64,000 bases of DNA from Ovoidimarina sp963698645 (GTDB taxonomy: Bacteria; Pseudomonadota; Alphaproteobacteria; Rhodobacterales; Rhodobacteraceae). Both the position numbers and the translations under genes were made by a program. The notes beneath the pieces were generated by a model. It had not been told where the DNA came from. It did not search any database and saw only the letters and a program-made list of their open reading frames with translations. The DNA is taken from assembly GCA_963698645.1 (NCBI GenBank), contig CAVORP010000004.1:1-64000 (forward strand). The letters are read 5' to 3'. Below are positions 1 through 8,556 of the stretch, piece by piece (the stretch's first letter is position 1; every line of letters begins with the position of its first letter).

Positions 1-105
1 GTCGCCCGCGAGCGCCATCACGCGCTCTGCCGATGCTTCCGGCCACTGGGCCAGAATGCGATCCACGAGATCGTGCCAAGCCGTTTCGACTTCTTTCCAG
101 GACAT
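1..105 (-). CDS. CsbD-like small protein (3' end outside window)
   Basis: Only the first 35 codons are inside the window; the gene runs off the left edge. The ATG at 105 is preceded by GGAGG six bases upstream, a good ribosome binding site. The visible part starts MSWKEVETAW and continues to MALAGD. The spacing of tryptophans and the A-G-D near residue 35 resemble CsbD-type stress proteins (W..I...W..L...I...W......L..AGD), but this is a weak similarity judged by eye. Downstream of an entericidin-type gene on the same strand, which would fit a stress-related pair. Function not established. Confidence 0.5.
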   Translation of the reverse strand, partial: MSWKEVETAWHDLVDRILAQWPEASAERVMALAGD

Positions 106-175
106 AGCCAGCCTCCATTACCCCGGCAGGGTAAGGCAGACCGGTAAACAAGCCGCTAAGAAGGATCAGGGGCCG

Positions 176-295
176 TCAGAACGTGTTCTTCACGGCACGG
201 GCGCCGGACGAGATGTCCTGACCCACGCCTTCGACGGTGTTGCACCCTGCGATCAGCAGGCAAAGGGCCGCAATGGCTATCGCTTTGACTTTCAT
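176..295 (-). CDS. entericidin A/B-type small lipoprotein
   Basis: A 39-residue protein. It starts MKVKAIAIAA, has a hydrophobic stretch and a lipobox ending in Leu-Ile-Ala-Gly-Cys at residues 14-18, then N-T-V-E-G-V-G-Q-D-I and a basic end with KNTF. The C-N-T-x-x-G-x-G-x-D-I pattern after the lipobox is what entericidin-family lipoproteins show. It should be exported, lipidated at Cys18 and held in the envelope; in enteric bacteria such proteins form an antidote/toxin pair, but single copies are common in alphaproteobacteria and their role is unclear. The start codon lies 4 bases after the stop of the solute-binding protein gene on the same strand, so the two may share a transcript. Too short for usual ORF cut-offs. 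Confidence 0.85.
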   Translation of the reverse strand: MKVKAIAIAALCLLIAGCNTVEGVGQDISSGARAVKNTF

Positions 296-298
296 TCC

Positions 299-2103
299 CT
301 AGTCCTCATACCACCAGACATCCGGTTGGAACCCGATCCAGTCGCCGTAGATCGGCAGGGTTTCGGGATATTTCAGTTCGCGCGCATGGGCAATACGGGC
401 GACGGGATTATGCCAGACCGGGATCACGTAGCGGCCCGTCGTCAGCACGCGGTCGAGCGCGCGGGTGGCGGCAAGGAACTCTTCGCGCCCGGTGCCGGTC
501 AGAAGCTTGTCGATCATCGCCTCGGCGGCGGGGCTTTTCATGCCCATCAGGTTCCGCGACCCCGGCGTGTCGGCGGCCTCGCTGCCCCAGTAGAGGTTCT
601 GTTCGTTGCCGGGGCTGAGCGACAGGCCGCGTTCGAACCATGTCATGCCGAAGTCGAACGCGGTCGTGCGTTCCTTGTATTGCGCGCTGTCGACGGTGGT
701 GACGGTTGGCGTGATCCCCATGCGCGTCAGGGCGGCGGAGAAGAGGTCGACCACCTGCTGGGTTTCGCTGGCGCCCTGCGACAGGAGGATTTCGAAGGTG
801 AAGGGCTGGCCATCGGGACCGGTCATCACGCCGTTCTGAACGGTGTATCCGGCCTGTTCCATGAGGTCGATGGCGGCGCGGATGCCGGCGCGGTTGCGTT
901 CGGATCCGTCCGAGACGGGCAGGGCATAGCCGTCAAGCGCGCCGGGCAGGAGGCTGTCGGCGAAGGGCTCGAGATAGGTCCGCACAAGGCCCTCGGCCGG
1001 CCCGTCGGCGCATCCCCAGGACGGAATTCGAGAAATACGAGGTGATCCGGGGCGCGTTGCCGCCGTTCAGGGTCTGGTTGATGAACTCGAAATTGAACGC
1101 CTGTATCATCGCCTCGCGGACGCGCCAGTCGGCGAAGGCGGGCTTGCGGGTGTTCATCACGAGGCCGGTCATGCCCGAGGGGCGCTGATGGGGAATGATG
1201 GATTTCACCACCGCGCCCGACTGGATCGCGGGGAAGTCGTATTGGGTATCCCATTTCTGGACGTTGGTTTCGCGCATCGTGTTCAGGATGCCGCCCTTGA
1301 AGGCCTCGAACATCACGCCGCCGTCGCCGAAGAACTCCATCCGGATCTCGTCGAGATTGGCCTGACCGCGCATGTAGGGGACGTCCTTGCCCCAGTAGTC
1401 GGGGTTGCGCTTGAGCGAGACGAAGCGTCCGGCCTCGTAATCGTCGATGATGTAGGGGGCGGTGGTGATCGGGCACGATGTCGATGCCGGATTCGGCGAA
1501 ATCGCGGCCCTCCCATTGCGCCTTTTTCAGGATCGGGCGCATGCCCATGATCAGGGCCAGTTCGCGGTCGGGTTCGGTGAAGGTGAAGCGGACGGTGCGG
1601 GGGCCGGTCTGTTCGGCGGCTGCGACCTTGGCCCATGTGCCGTGGTAGCGGGGGTGGCCGGCGGTGCCGAGCGTCTCGTAGGACCAGATCACATCCTCGA
1701 CCGTGACCGGGCTGCCGTCGGAGAAGCGCGCCTCGGGGCGGAGGGTGAAGGCGACCCAGGAGCGGTCCGGGTCGGTCTCGACCAATTCGGCCAGAAGACC
1801 GTAGAGGGTGAAGGGTTCGTCCCAGTTCCGGCCCATCAGGCTCTCATAGGCGAGGAAGCGAAGCTGCCAGGGCACCCGTCCCTTGAGGATGTGCGGATTG
1901 AGCGAATCGAAGCTTCCGACCTCGCCCTGAACGATCCGGCCGCCCTTGGGCGCGTCCGGATTTGCGTAGGGCAGTGACACAAAATCCGGTGGGAGGGCGG
2001 GGTCGCCATACATAGCTATGCCATGCGACGGTTCGGCTGTGGCGGTTGCGGCGAGCCACCCAAGGGTTAACGCGGCCAGCCCTGAGAAAAACATTGTTCG
2101 CAT
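299..2103 (-). CDS. family 5 extracellular solute-binding protein (YejA-like), two frameshifts
   Basis: Periplasmic binding protein of a peptide-type ABC transporter, about 600 residues. ATG 2103 gives a signal peptide of roughly 23 residues (MRTMFFSGLAALTLGWLA...), then HGIAMYGDPALPPDF, typical of the YejA/microcin C and oligopeptide branch; the end QPDVWW is also typical. Three reading frames are needed: 2103 to about 1470, then about 1470 to 1007, then to 299. The breaks are explained by one extra G after V-P near 1470 (restoring I-T-T-A-P-Y-I-I-D-D) and one extra C after V-L-G-M near 1009 (restoring A-D-G-P-A-E-G). No permease genes are adjacent, so it is either an orphan or its partners lie elsewhere. 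The substrate cannot be read from sequence. Confidence 0.85.
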
Positions 2104-2181
2104 TCGATCATCAATCCCTGTGGTCCCCGGACCGTTGGCGATCAATCTAGACGGGGACTTGAGCCATTTCAAACTTTTAGC

Positions 2182-2210
2182 TTGGACGTGCGCGACAGGT
2201 TGCGTATAAA
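2182..2210 (+). promoter_or_regulatory. sigma-70-type promoter for the candidate small RNA
   Basis: TTGGAC at 2182-2187 and TATAAA at 2205-2210 are separated by exactly 17 bases. It lies in the 207-bp gap between two minus-strand genes and points away from both, so it has no protein gene to serve on the plus strand. Start of transcription expected near 2217. Confidence 0.6.
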
Positions 2211-2216
2211 GAGGGC

Positions 2217-2292
2217 ACTGCTCGATAGGTTTCTTGCCTGTATGAAACCTGCCTCAATAACTTAACGCCCGCCTTGTGCGGGCGTTTTTTTT
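2217..2292 (+). ncRNA. candidate small RNA, two hairpins
   Basis: About 76 nt between the promoter at 2182-2210 and a strong terminator. The first hairpin has arms AGGTTTC (2227-2233) and GAAACCT (2244-2250) around a 10-nt loop TTGCCTGTAT; a short single-stranded linker CTGCCTCAATAACTT follows; the second hairpin is the terminator. There is no ORF longer than 7 codons (ATG 2242 to TAA 2265, not preceded by a clear ribosome binding site), so a regulatory RNA is the simplest reading. I do not recognise a named family. Promoter, folded 5' element and terminator are seen directly; transcription is inferred. Confidence 0.55.
2264..2292 (+). terminator. Rho-independent terminator
   Basis: Nine-base perfect stem AACGCCCGC (2264-2272) and GCGGGCGTT (2278-2286), 5-nt loop, then a run of eight T (2285-2292). 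The T run is on the plus strand only, so it ends a plus-strand transcript, not the minus-strand MFS gene that stops at 2311. Confidence 0.85.
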
Positions 2293-2310
2293 GGTCCGGT
2301 CCGGAGCGGT

Positions 2311-3525
2311 TCATGCGCGCATGACAGGCCTGCGCAGCGACGTCCAGAGCAACATTCCGACGATGCCGATATTCAGCAGGTTCCAGCCGATTCCATTCAG
2401 GAAGGCGAGATCATAGGCGCCGCTTGCGTCATAGATCCAGCCCGAGACCCAGCCGCCGACCGCCATGCCCACGATCGTCGCGGTGGTGACGTAGCCCACG
2501 CGGGCGCCGGCTTCGCGCGCCGGCATGTATTCGCGCACGATGATCGAATAGGACGGCACGATACCGCCCTGGCTGAGACCGAAGATCAGCGAGATCACGT
2601 AGAGCGAGGTGATGCCGCCTGCGTTGAAAAACAGGACAAGGCCGATGCATTGCAGGACCGAGCCGATCAGGAGCGTGCGGACGCCGCCCAGCCGGTCGGC
2701 CAGAAGCCCAGAGATCAGGCGCGAGGCGACCCCGCCCAAGAGCATCAGCGAGAGCATCTGTGCCCCCACCGCCGGGCCATAGCCACGGTCGGCGCAGAGC
2801 GCCACGATATGGACCTGTGGCATGGCCATGGCCATGCAGCAGGCAAAGCCCGCGAGAATCAGAAAGACCTGAAGCGCGCGTGGCGAGAGGCCCGAAGCGG
2901 TGCGGCGCAGGGCGGCGGCGCTGTCGGCCCTGTTGCTGGCCTCTTCGGAGACGCGGCGGCGCAGCGCGAAGGACAGGGGAATGACCGCGAGCGGCACGAT
3001 CAGCGCCAGTGCGAGATAGGCGCCGCGCCAGCCCTGTTCGGTCTGGATATCGGCCAGGATCAGCGGCCAGATCACGCCCGCGATGTAGTTCCCGCTGGCG
3101 GTGATCGCGACGGCGATGCCCCGCCGACGCAGGAACCAATGCGAGATATCGGCGATGAGGGGTCCGAAATTCGCCGCCGAGCCGAAGCCGATGGCGAGGT
3201 GGAACAGGGTGGCGGCGATGGCGGAGCCGCTGAGTGCCGAGAGGGTGAAGCCCGCCGACATCAGAAGCGCGGTGCAGATCAGGACCGGGGTGATCCCGTG
3301 CCGGTCCACCCAGCGCCCGATCAGCAGGCTGCCAAAGGCAAAGCCCACCATGCAGGCGGTATAGGGCAGGGAGGCCGCGCCCCGGTCGATGCCGAATTCC
3401 GCCTGCATCGTGGGCATGATCACGATCACCGCCCACATGCCGACATTGCCGACGCAGGCGATGGCCAGCGTCAGCGCAAGCCGGGTCCAGGAATACGCGG
3501 TATCGTGAAGCGCGGGTTCGGTCAT
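2311..3525 (-). CDS. MFS transporter
   Basis: A 404-residue major facilitator protein with about 12 predicted membrane helices. The first is at residues 13-35 (L-T-L-A-I-A-C-V-G-N-V-G). The loop between helices 2 and 3 reads G-R-W-V-D-R-H-G, the MFS signature G-x-x-x-D-R-x-G; a second copy, G-L-L-A-D-R-L-G, appears in the C-terminal half. The general look is of the oxalate/formate antiporter or monocarboxylate group (MCT-like), as usual for roseobacter carboxylate carriers, but the substrate is not readable. It is divergent from bdhA with a 128-bp gap, so a link to hydroxybutyrate or other organic acid uptake is possible but only inferred. Confidence 0.85.
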   Translation of the reverse strand: MTEPALHDTAYSWTRLALTLAIACVGNVGMWAVIVIMPTMQAEFGIDRGAASLPYTACMVGFAFGSLLIGRWVDRHGITPVLICTALLMSAGFTLSALSGSAIAATLFHLAIGFGSAANFGPLIADISHWFLRRRGIAVAITASGNYIAGVIWPLILADIQTEQGWRGAYLALALIVPLAVIPLSFALRRRVSEEASNRADSAAALRRTASGLSPRALQVFLILAGFACCMAMAMPQVHIVALCADRGYGPAVGAQMLSLMLLGGVASRLISGLLADRLGGVRTLLIGSVLQCIGLVLFFNAGGITSLYVISLIFGLSQGGIVPSYSIIVREYMPAREAGARVGYVTTATIVGMAVGGWVSGWIYDASGAYDLAFLNGIGWNLLNIGIVGMLLWTSLRRPVMRA

Positions 3526-3653
3526 GGCGCGACGCTATTGAGTTTGTGCGGCGCTGTGCAAGGCCGTTCTGCGCGGGGGATGGAATAGGGGGTGACGCCC
3601 CAAGCCGCCCCGGCTATTTTGCACCCGCAGCATGAACCATGGGAGCCGTCAGA

Positions 3654-4427
3654 ATGACCCTTGCAGGAAAAACCGCCGTCATCACCGGATCGAACTCGGG
3701 CATCGGGCTTGGGGTCGCGCGCGCCCTGGCCGCAAAGGGTGTGAATGTCGTGCTGAACTCCTTCACCGACCGGGACGAGGATCACGCGCTGGCCGAAGAG
3801 ATCTCGAAACAGACCGGCACCCGCGCGCGCTATATCAAGGCGGACATGTCGAAGGGCGACGAATGCCGGGCACTGATCGAGATGGCCGGGGCCTGTGATA
3901 TCCTCGTGAACAATGCCGGCATCCAGCATGTGGCCCCGATCGACGAGTTTCCGGTCGAGAAATGGGACGCGATCATCGCGATCAACCTGAGCTCGGCCTT
4001 TCACACCACCGCCGTGGCGCTTCCGATGATGCGCAAGGCGGGCTGGGGGCGGGTGATCAACATCGCCTCGGCCCATGGATTGCGGGCCTCGCCGTTCAAA
4101 TCGGCCTATGTCTCGGCCAAGCACGGGATCCTCGGCATGACCAAGACCGTGGGGCTTGAGACCGCGAAAGAGCCGATCACGGTGAATGCGATCTGTCCGG
4201 GATATGTCCTGACGCCGCTGGTGGAGAGCCAGATTCCCGACACCGCCAAGGAATATGACATGTCCGAGGATGAGGTGATCGAGAAGGTTATCCTGTTGAA
4301 GCAGCCGTCGAAGGAATTCGTGACGGTCGAGCAATTGGGCCAGATCGCGCTGTTCCTGTGTTCGGACGCCGCCGCGCAGATCACGGGAACCTCGATCAGC
4401 GCCGATGGCGGCTGGACAGCCGCGTGA
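3654..4427 (+). CDS. bdhA: D-3-hydroxybutyrate dehydrogenase
   Basis: 257-residue short-chain dehydrogenase that oxidises 3-hydroxybutyrate to acetoacetate with NAD. The Rossmann motif T-G-S-N-S-G-I-G is at residues 10-17; N-N-A-G-I-Q-H-V follows near 88; the catalytic serine is in N-I-A-S-A-H-G and the Y-x-x-x-K in A-Y-V-S-A-K. The stretch Q-H-V-A-P-I-D-E-F-P and the C-terminal A-D-G-G-W-T-A are characteristic of BdhA among SDRs. ATG 3654 is chosen over the in-frame ATG at 3639 because GGGAG lies 8 bases before it. Its stop overlaps the next start (GTGA), and a patatin-like lipase follows, which fits breakdown of polyhydroxybutyrate or its oligomers. Confidence 0.93.
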   Translation: MTLAGKTAVITGSNSGIGLGVARALAAKGVNVVLNSFTDRDEDHALAEEISKQTGTRARYIKADMSKGDECRALIEMAGACDILVNNAGIQHVAPIDEFPVEKWDAIIAINLSSAFHTTAVALPMMRKAGWGRVINIASAHGLRASPFKSAYVSAKHGILGMTKTVGLETAKEPITVNAICPGYVLTPLVESQIPDTAKEYDMSEDEVIEKVILLKQPSKEFVTVEQLGQIALFLCSDAAAQITGTSISADGGWTAA

Positions 4428-4732
4428 CCGGGGCGCGCGTCGTCGAGGACAGGGCCTTTCCAGAGATGAAGGTCCGGCGCGTCGATCTGAGCGATGTGGA
4501 CGTGGAGGACGCATCCCTTGCGCGGGCGCGTCTGTCGAATGTGACCCTTGCCGGTGCGGTGATCGAGAATGCCGATATGTCCGGCGCAACTTTGCGGGAC
4601 GTGAACCTCGCGGGCGCGTCGATTTCACAGGTCAGCCTGAGGGATGTGGCGATCACCGCGGCGGATGTGACCGGCATGACCATCGACGGGGTCCTGGTGA
4701 GTGACCTCCTGAAACGTGGGGACCAGACGTGA
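4424..4732 (+). CDS. pentapeptide-repeat protein
   Basis: A 102-residue protein. From about residue 20 it is built of A(D/N)Lxx-like pentapeptides (V-D-L-S-D, V-D-V-E-D, A-S-L-A-R, A-R-L-S-N, V-T-L-A-G, A-V-I-E-N, A-D-M-S-G, A-T-L-R-D, V-N-L-A-G), enough for roughly three turns of a right-handed quadrilateral beta helix. The start is GTG 4424, which overlaps the bdhA stop by the four bases GTGA; its own stop overlaps the next start the same way, so the three genes are translationally coupled. Pentapeptide helices act as binding scaffolds; no specific partner is known here, but the coupling suggests it works with BdhA or the lipase. Confidence 0.85.
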   Translation: MTGARVVEDRAFPEMKVRRVDLSDVDVEDASLARARLSNVTLAGAVIENADMSGATLRDVNLAGASISQVSLRDVAITAADVTGMTIDGVLVSDLLKRGDQT

Positions 4733-5766
4733 CGCCGCTGCGGATCAATCTGGCATTGCAGGGCGGGGGCGCCCACGGGGCATTCACCTGGGGCGTGCTG
4801 GACAGGCTTCTGGACGAGCCCGAGATCGAGATCGCGGCGATCAGCGGAACCTCGGCCGGCGCGCTGAACGGGGCCGCTTTCAAGGCGGGGCTTCTGGATG
4901 GCGGGCGTGAGGGCGCGCGGGACAATCTTGACTGGCTGTGGGAGCAGGTGGCGGCGCAGGGCGATCTGCGCCTGACCACGTGGATGAGCGCGCTGTCGCC
5001 CGGGCCCGCCATGATCTCGCAGGCGCTGGAAAATTCGCTGCCGTTTTCGATGATCGATACGGCGAGCAGGCTGACCTCTCCCTATGCGCTGGGGCTGTTC
5101 TACCGCAATCCGCTGGCGCGGATCGTCGAGCGGTTCCGGTTCGACCGGGTTTGTGCCCATCAGGGCCCGGCGCTGTTCGTCTGTGCCACCAATGTGCGGA
5201 CCGGGAAGGTGCGGGTGTTCGAATACGAAGAAATCTCGACCGATGCGATCCTTGCCTCGGCCTGTCTGCCGACGATGTTTCAGGCGATCGAGATGGACGA
5301 TCCGAAGACCGGGCGGCGCGAGGCGTTCTGGGATGGTGGGTATACCGGCAACCCGGCGCTGTTCCCGCTCTTCGATCCGGCCTTGCCCGATGACATCGTG
5401 GTGGTGAACATCAACCCGCTGGAGCGCGATGAAGTGCCGAAGACGCCGCAGGACATCCTGAACCGGATCAACGAGGTCAGTTTCAACTCGTCCCTTCTGC
5501 GGGAGTTGCGCGCCATAGGCTTTGTCCGCGACCTGATCACGGAGGGGCGCATCCCGGACGGCGCGATGAAGAACGTGCTGATCCACATGATCGCCGATGA
5601 CGACCTGATGCGGGATCTGAGCGTGGCGACCAAGATGCTGCCTACGGCCCCGGTTCTGGGTGCGCTGAAGACGGCCGGGCGCGCGGCAGCGGGCGCGTTT
5701 CTGGACGCCCATCGCGGCGATATCGGGGTACGGCCCAGCGTCGATCTGGAAGCTCTGTTCAGCTGA
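4729..5766 (+). CDS. patatin-like phospholipase/esterase
   Basis: 345 residues with all patatin landmarks: glycine-rich oxyanion loop G-G-G-A-H-G at 12-17, nucleophile elbow G-T-S-A-G with Ser42, and catalytic Asp202 in W-D-G-G-Y-T-G-N. It should be a Ser-Asp dyad acyl hydrolase; no signal peptide, so cytoplasmic or peripheral. GTG 4729 overlaps the pentapeptide gene. Patatin-type lipases beside bdhA are a recurrent arrangement in proteobacteria that store PHB, so a role in PHB granule or oligomer hydrolysis is plausible; phospholipid turnover is the alternative. The sequence alone does not decide. Confidence 0.88.
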   Translation: MTPLRINLALQGGGAHGAFTWGVLDRLLDEPEIEIAAISGTSAGALNGAAFKAGLLDGGREGARDNLDWLWEQVAAQGDLRLTTWMSALSPGPAMISQALENSLPFSMIDTASRLTSPYALGLFYRNPLARIVERFRFDRVCAHQGPALFVCATNVRTGKVRVFEYEEISTDAILASACLPTMFQAIEMDDPKTGRREAFWDGGYTGNPALFPLFDPALPDDIVVVNINPLERDEVPKTPQDILNRINEVSFNSSLLRELRAIGFVRDLITEGRIPDGAMKNVLIHMIADDDLMRDLSVATKMLPTAPVLGALKTAGRAAAGAFLDAHRGDIGVRPSVDLEALFS

Positions 5767-5771
5767 TCCGC

Positions 5772-6485
5772 CTATTCGGCGGCGGGACGGTCGACATTGG
5801 CCAGGGCGGGCTTTGTCGGATCCTTGGGATTGGGATAGACCAGCCCGGCCGAGATGATGAGTTTCGCCGCGTCTTCCACCGACATTTCGAGTTCCATGAT
5901 CTCGGACCGATGGAGGAACAACAGAAAACCCGAAGTGGGGTTTGGCGTCGTGGGCAGGAAGACCGAGACTTTCTCTTCACCGCCGGGCAGTTTGCTGTCG
6001 ATTTCGTGTTTCGCGGTGGAAGAAACGAAGGCGATGGCCCAGATACCCGGGCGCGGATATTCCACGAGGCAGGCCTTGTCGAAGCTGGTATCGGCCTGGG
6101 CGAAGACGGTTTCGGCGATCTGTTTGAGACCGGAATAGACCGACCGGACCACCGGCAGGTTTTCCACCACGCTTTCGCCCCAGGACAGAAGCGACCGCCC
6201 GATCAGGCCCTTGGCGACCCAGCCGACGGTGACGGTGAAAAGTAGGAAGAAGATCACGCCCACGCCGCGCAGGTTGATCCCGATATATTGCTCGGGACGG
6301 AACTGGTGCGGGACGAAGGGCAGGACCCAGCCGTCGATCCAGCCGACGACCGTCCAGATCAGCCATGCGGTCAGGCCGATCGGCGCGATCACGATCAGGC
6401 CGGTGAGAAAGCTCGCTCTCAGGCCACCGAGGATCGGATGGCGGCGTTTCTTCTTGGGTTCGAGATCGTCAAATGGGGTCGTCAT
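5772..6485 (-). CDS. DUF502 family membrane protein
   Basis: 237 residues. Two hydrophobic helices near the N terminus (about 25-50, S-F-L-T-G-L-I-V-I-A-P-I-G-L-T-A, and about 74-94) are followed by a soluble domain with the DUF502 hallmarks P-V-V-R-S-V-Y-S-G-L-K-Q and T-P-N-P-T-S-G-F. The family is widespread in bacteria and plants (COV-like proteins); the biochemical role is unknown. Convergent with the patatin gene, with only five bases between the two stops. Confidence 0.85.
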   Translation of the reverse strand: MTTPFDDLEPKKKRRHPILGGLRASFLTGLIVIAPIGLTAWLIWTVVGWIDGWVLPFVPHQFRPEQYIGINLRGVGVIFFLLFTVTVGWVAKGLIGRSLLSWGESVVENLPVVRSVYSGLKQIAETVFAQADTSFDKACLVEYPRPGIWAIAFVSSTAKHEIDSKLPGGEEKVSVFLPTTPNPTSGFLLFLHRSEIMELEMSVEDAAKLIISAGLVYPNPKDPTKPALANVDRPAAE

Positions 6486-6570
6486 GGCTCGCGTCCAACG
6501 GAACGATCTGAAACTATGTGCAATCGACCCGGCTTACAATGGACAAGCGGCCCCAAGCGAAGATCGAGGC

Positions 6571-7492
6571 TCACGCCGGGGCCTTGCTGTGGATTTCGCG
6601 GGCAATTCGGGCCGCGAGGCGGGCATTGTTGAGCACAAGCGCGATGTTTGTGTGCAGACTGGCGCCGTGCGTCAGCTCGAGGATGCGCGAGAGGATGAAG
6701 GGTGTGACCGCCTTGCCGGTGATGCCTGCCTCCGCGGCGTCGCGATTGGCCCGGGCGATCAGGGGAGCAAGGGTGTCGGCGGGGATCTCATCGGTCTCGG
6801 GCACCGGATTCGCCACCAGTTGCCCGCCGGGCAAACCAAGCGCCGCGCGCATCAGGTGCGCTTTCGCGATCAGGGCCGGGTCATCCATCCGCAAGGGGGC
6901 GGGCAGGCCGGAATCGCGCGACCAGAAGGCGGGGAACGCATCCTGCCCCACCGCGATTACCGGGACGCCGAGGGTTTCCAGCACCTCGAGCGTCTTGGGC
7001 AGGTCGAGAATGGCCTTGGCCCCTGCGGCGACCACCGTGACGGGGGTGCGGGCCAGTTCCTGAAGGTCGGCGGAGATATCGAAGGTTTCGGCCGCGCCCC
7101 GGTGGACGCCGCCGATGCCGCCGGTGGCAAAGACGGAGATCCCCGCCAGATGCGCCGCGATCATCGTGGCGGCGACGGTGGTGGCGCCGGTGCCGCCCTG
7201 CGCGATGCAGGCGGCGAGATCGGCGCGCGAGAGTTTCGAAACGTCCTTTGCGTGGGCCAGCGCATCGAGTTGCGCGGGCTCCAGCCCGGCATGAAGCTGG
7301 CCCTCCAGCACCGCCATGATCGCGGGCGTGGCGCCGTGGGCGCGAATCTCGGCCTCGGCGGCGCGGGCGGTGTCGACATTCTGGGGAAAGGGCATGCCAT
7401 GGGTGATGATCGTCGACTTCAAGGGCGACGATGGGGGTTCCCGCGGATTGCGCCGCGGCGACTTCGGCGGAGGGGATCGGTCGAAGGGTCAT
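6571..7492 (-). CDS. psuG: pseudouridine-5'-phosphate glycosidase, one frameshift
   Basis: PsuG reversibly cleaves pseudouridine 5'-phosphate to uracil and ribose 5-phosphate, the second step of pseudouridine breakdown. Start ATG 7492 overlaps the kinase stop (ATGA). The N-terminal A-G-T-P-I-V-A-L-E is in one frame and S-T-I-I-T-H-G-M-P-F-P-Q-N continues in another; together they make the family signature VALESTI..HGMP. The join is a single extra base in CTTGAAGTCG near 7418. Downstream markers include G-G-T-G-A-T-T-V-A-A-T and A-T-G-G-I-G-G-V-H-R-G. Length about 307 residues, normal for the family. Confidence 0.9.
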
Positions 7493-8382
7493 GTCTGCAC
7501 GTCTCCCGAGACATAGACGGCGGCGGCGTTCAGGGCGCGGGTCAGCGCCTCTTCGGGCCCTGCGCCGTGAAGTTCCGCCGCGATATGGGCGGCCATGAAG
7601 GTATCGCCCGCGCCGGTGACACGGGTCACGAGCACTTCGGGCGGACGCGCGATGCAGAGGCCATGCGGCCCGCAATCGGCCGCGTCGCGCCCGCCATCGG
7701 TGACCAGAACGCGGGCTGCGCCCCTGTCGCGGAGCGCGCGGGCGGCGGTGGCGGCATCGTCGAAGCGGTCCTGCGCCAGCAGGCCCGCCTCCTCGAGATT
7801 GACGTAGAGCGTGGCCCGGGGGGCCTCCATCAGCGGGCGCAGGCGCTCGGCCTTGCCGGGCGAGGCGGGCGCGACGCGCAGGTCGGCAGCCGCCAGTTCG
7901 GGGCTCTGGGCGATGGTGGTGAGAAGCGCCGTGGTAAGATTGCCGTCAAGCGCGATGAGGCCGGAATAGGGGGTCTCGGACCGGCCCAGAGCGCCGTCGA
8001 AAAGCGGGCGCAGGATCTTGTCGCCGGCCGCCTCGAGCGAATGGGCGTCGGCGATGGCGGCGATCAGGCCGTTCGCACCCTCGACCGCCATGTAGACATC
8101 CGTGGGCAGGTCGTCGGAGCGGTAGACATGGCGGGTATCCATGCCCATCCGGTCGGCGATGGCCAGAAGTTCGTGGCCTTCGGGATCGCGTCCGATCGCG
8201 GTCAGAAGGACCGGCGTCAGGTCGAAGCGGCGCAGCGTCATGGCGATGTTCATCGCGACGCCGCCGGGCAGGCGGGTGATCCGGCCCGGCACGTCGGAGC
8301 CTTCGCGCATCACCGCGCCGGCGCGTCCGATGACGTCCCAGAGGACCGAGCCGATGCAGAGGATTCTCGTTGTGGGTTTCAT
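7489..8382 (-). CDS. psuK: PfkB-family kinase, probable pseudouridine kinase
   Basis: 297-residue ribokinase-fold sugar kinase. The N-terminal R-I-L-C-I-G-S-V-L-W-D-V-I-G, the glycine pair region L-P-G-G-V-A-M-N-I-A and the C-terminal T-G-A-G-D-T-F-M-A, with catalytic Asp, mark the PfkB family. ATG 8382 is chosen because the first recognisable strand starts there; an upstream extension to 8502 shows no family similarity. The ATGA overlap with psuG gives the function: phosphorylation of pseudouridine to its 5'-phosphate ahead of the glycosidase, the usual psuK-psuG order. No pseudouridine transporter gene is adjacent. Confidence 0.85.
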   Translation of the reverse strand: MKPTTRILCIGSVLWDVIGRAGAVMREGSDVPGRITRLPGGVAMNIAMTLRRFDLTPVLLTAIGRDPEGHELLAIADRMGMDTRHVYRSDDLPTDVYMAVEGANGLIAAIADAHSLEAAGDKILRPLFDGALGRSETPYSGLIALDGNLTTALLTTIAQSPELAAADLRVAPASPGKAERLRPLMEAPRATLYVNLEEAGLLAQDRFDDAATAARALRDRGAARVLVTDGGRDAADCGPHGLCIARPPEVLVTRVTGAGDTFMAAHIAAELHGAGPEEALTRALNAAAVYVSGDVQT

Positions 8383-8556
8383 GGATGTCTTGTTACCCGA
8401 AGGCCGGGGCAGGGCAAGCCGGAGCCACGGAGGGGGCGCATCGCGTTTCTGACGAGTGTCGTCCTTATCCATGTTACCCGACATAATTAGGTCGCCCAAC
8501 ACTCAGCGGTTGCGGGCTTTACGTGTTGTTAAGCCTAGATATGTCAGACGTCATGG

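Noticed and set aside
118..134. TTACCC/GGGTAA palindrome between the first two genes
   Set aside because: Six-base arms only and no T run; too weak to call a terminator or operator.
2242..2265. 7-codon ORF inside the candidate small RNA
   Set aside because: ATG lies in the stem of the first hairpin and there is no ribosome binding site at a suitable distance.
6211..8490. 759-codon plus-strand ORF
   Set aside because: Antisense to psuG and psuK; low-complexity Gly/Arg/Asp composition typical of shadow frames.
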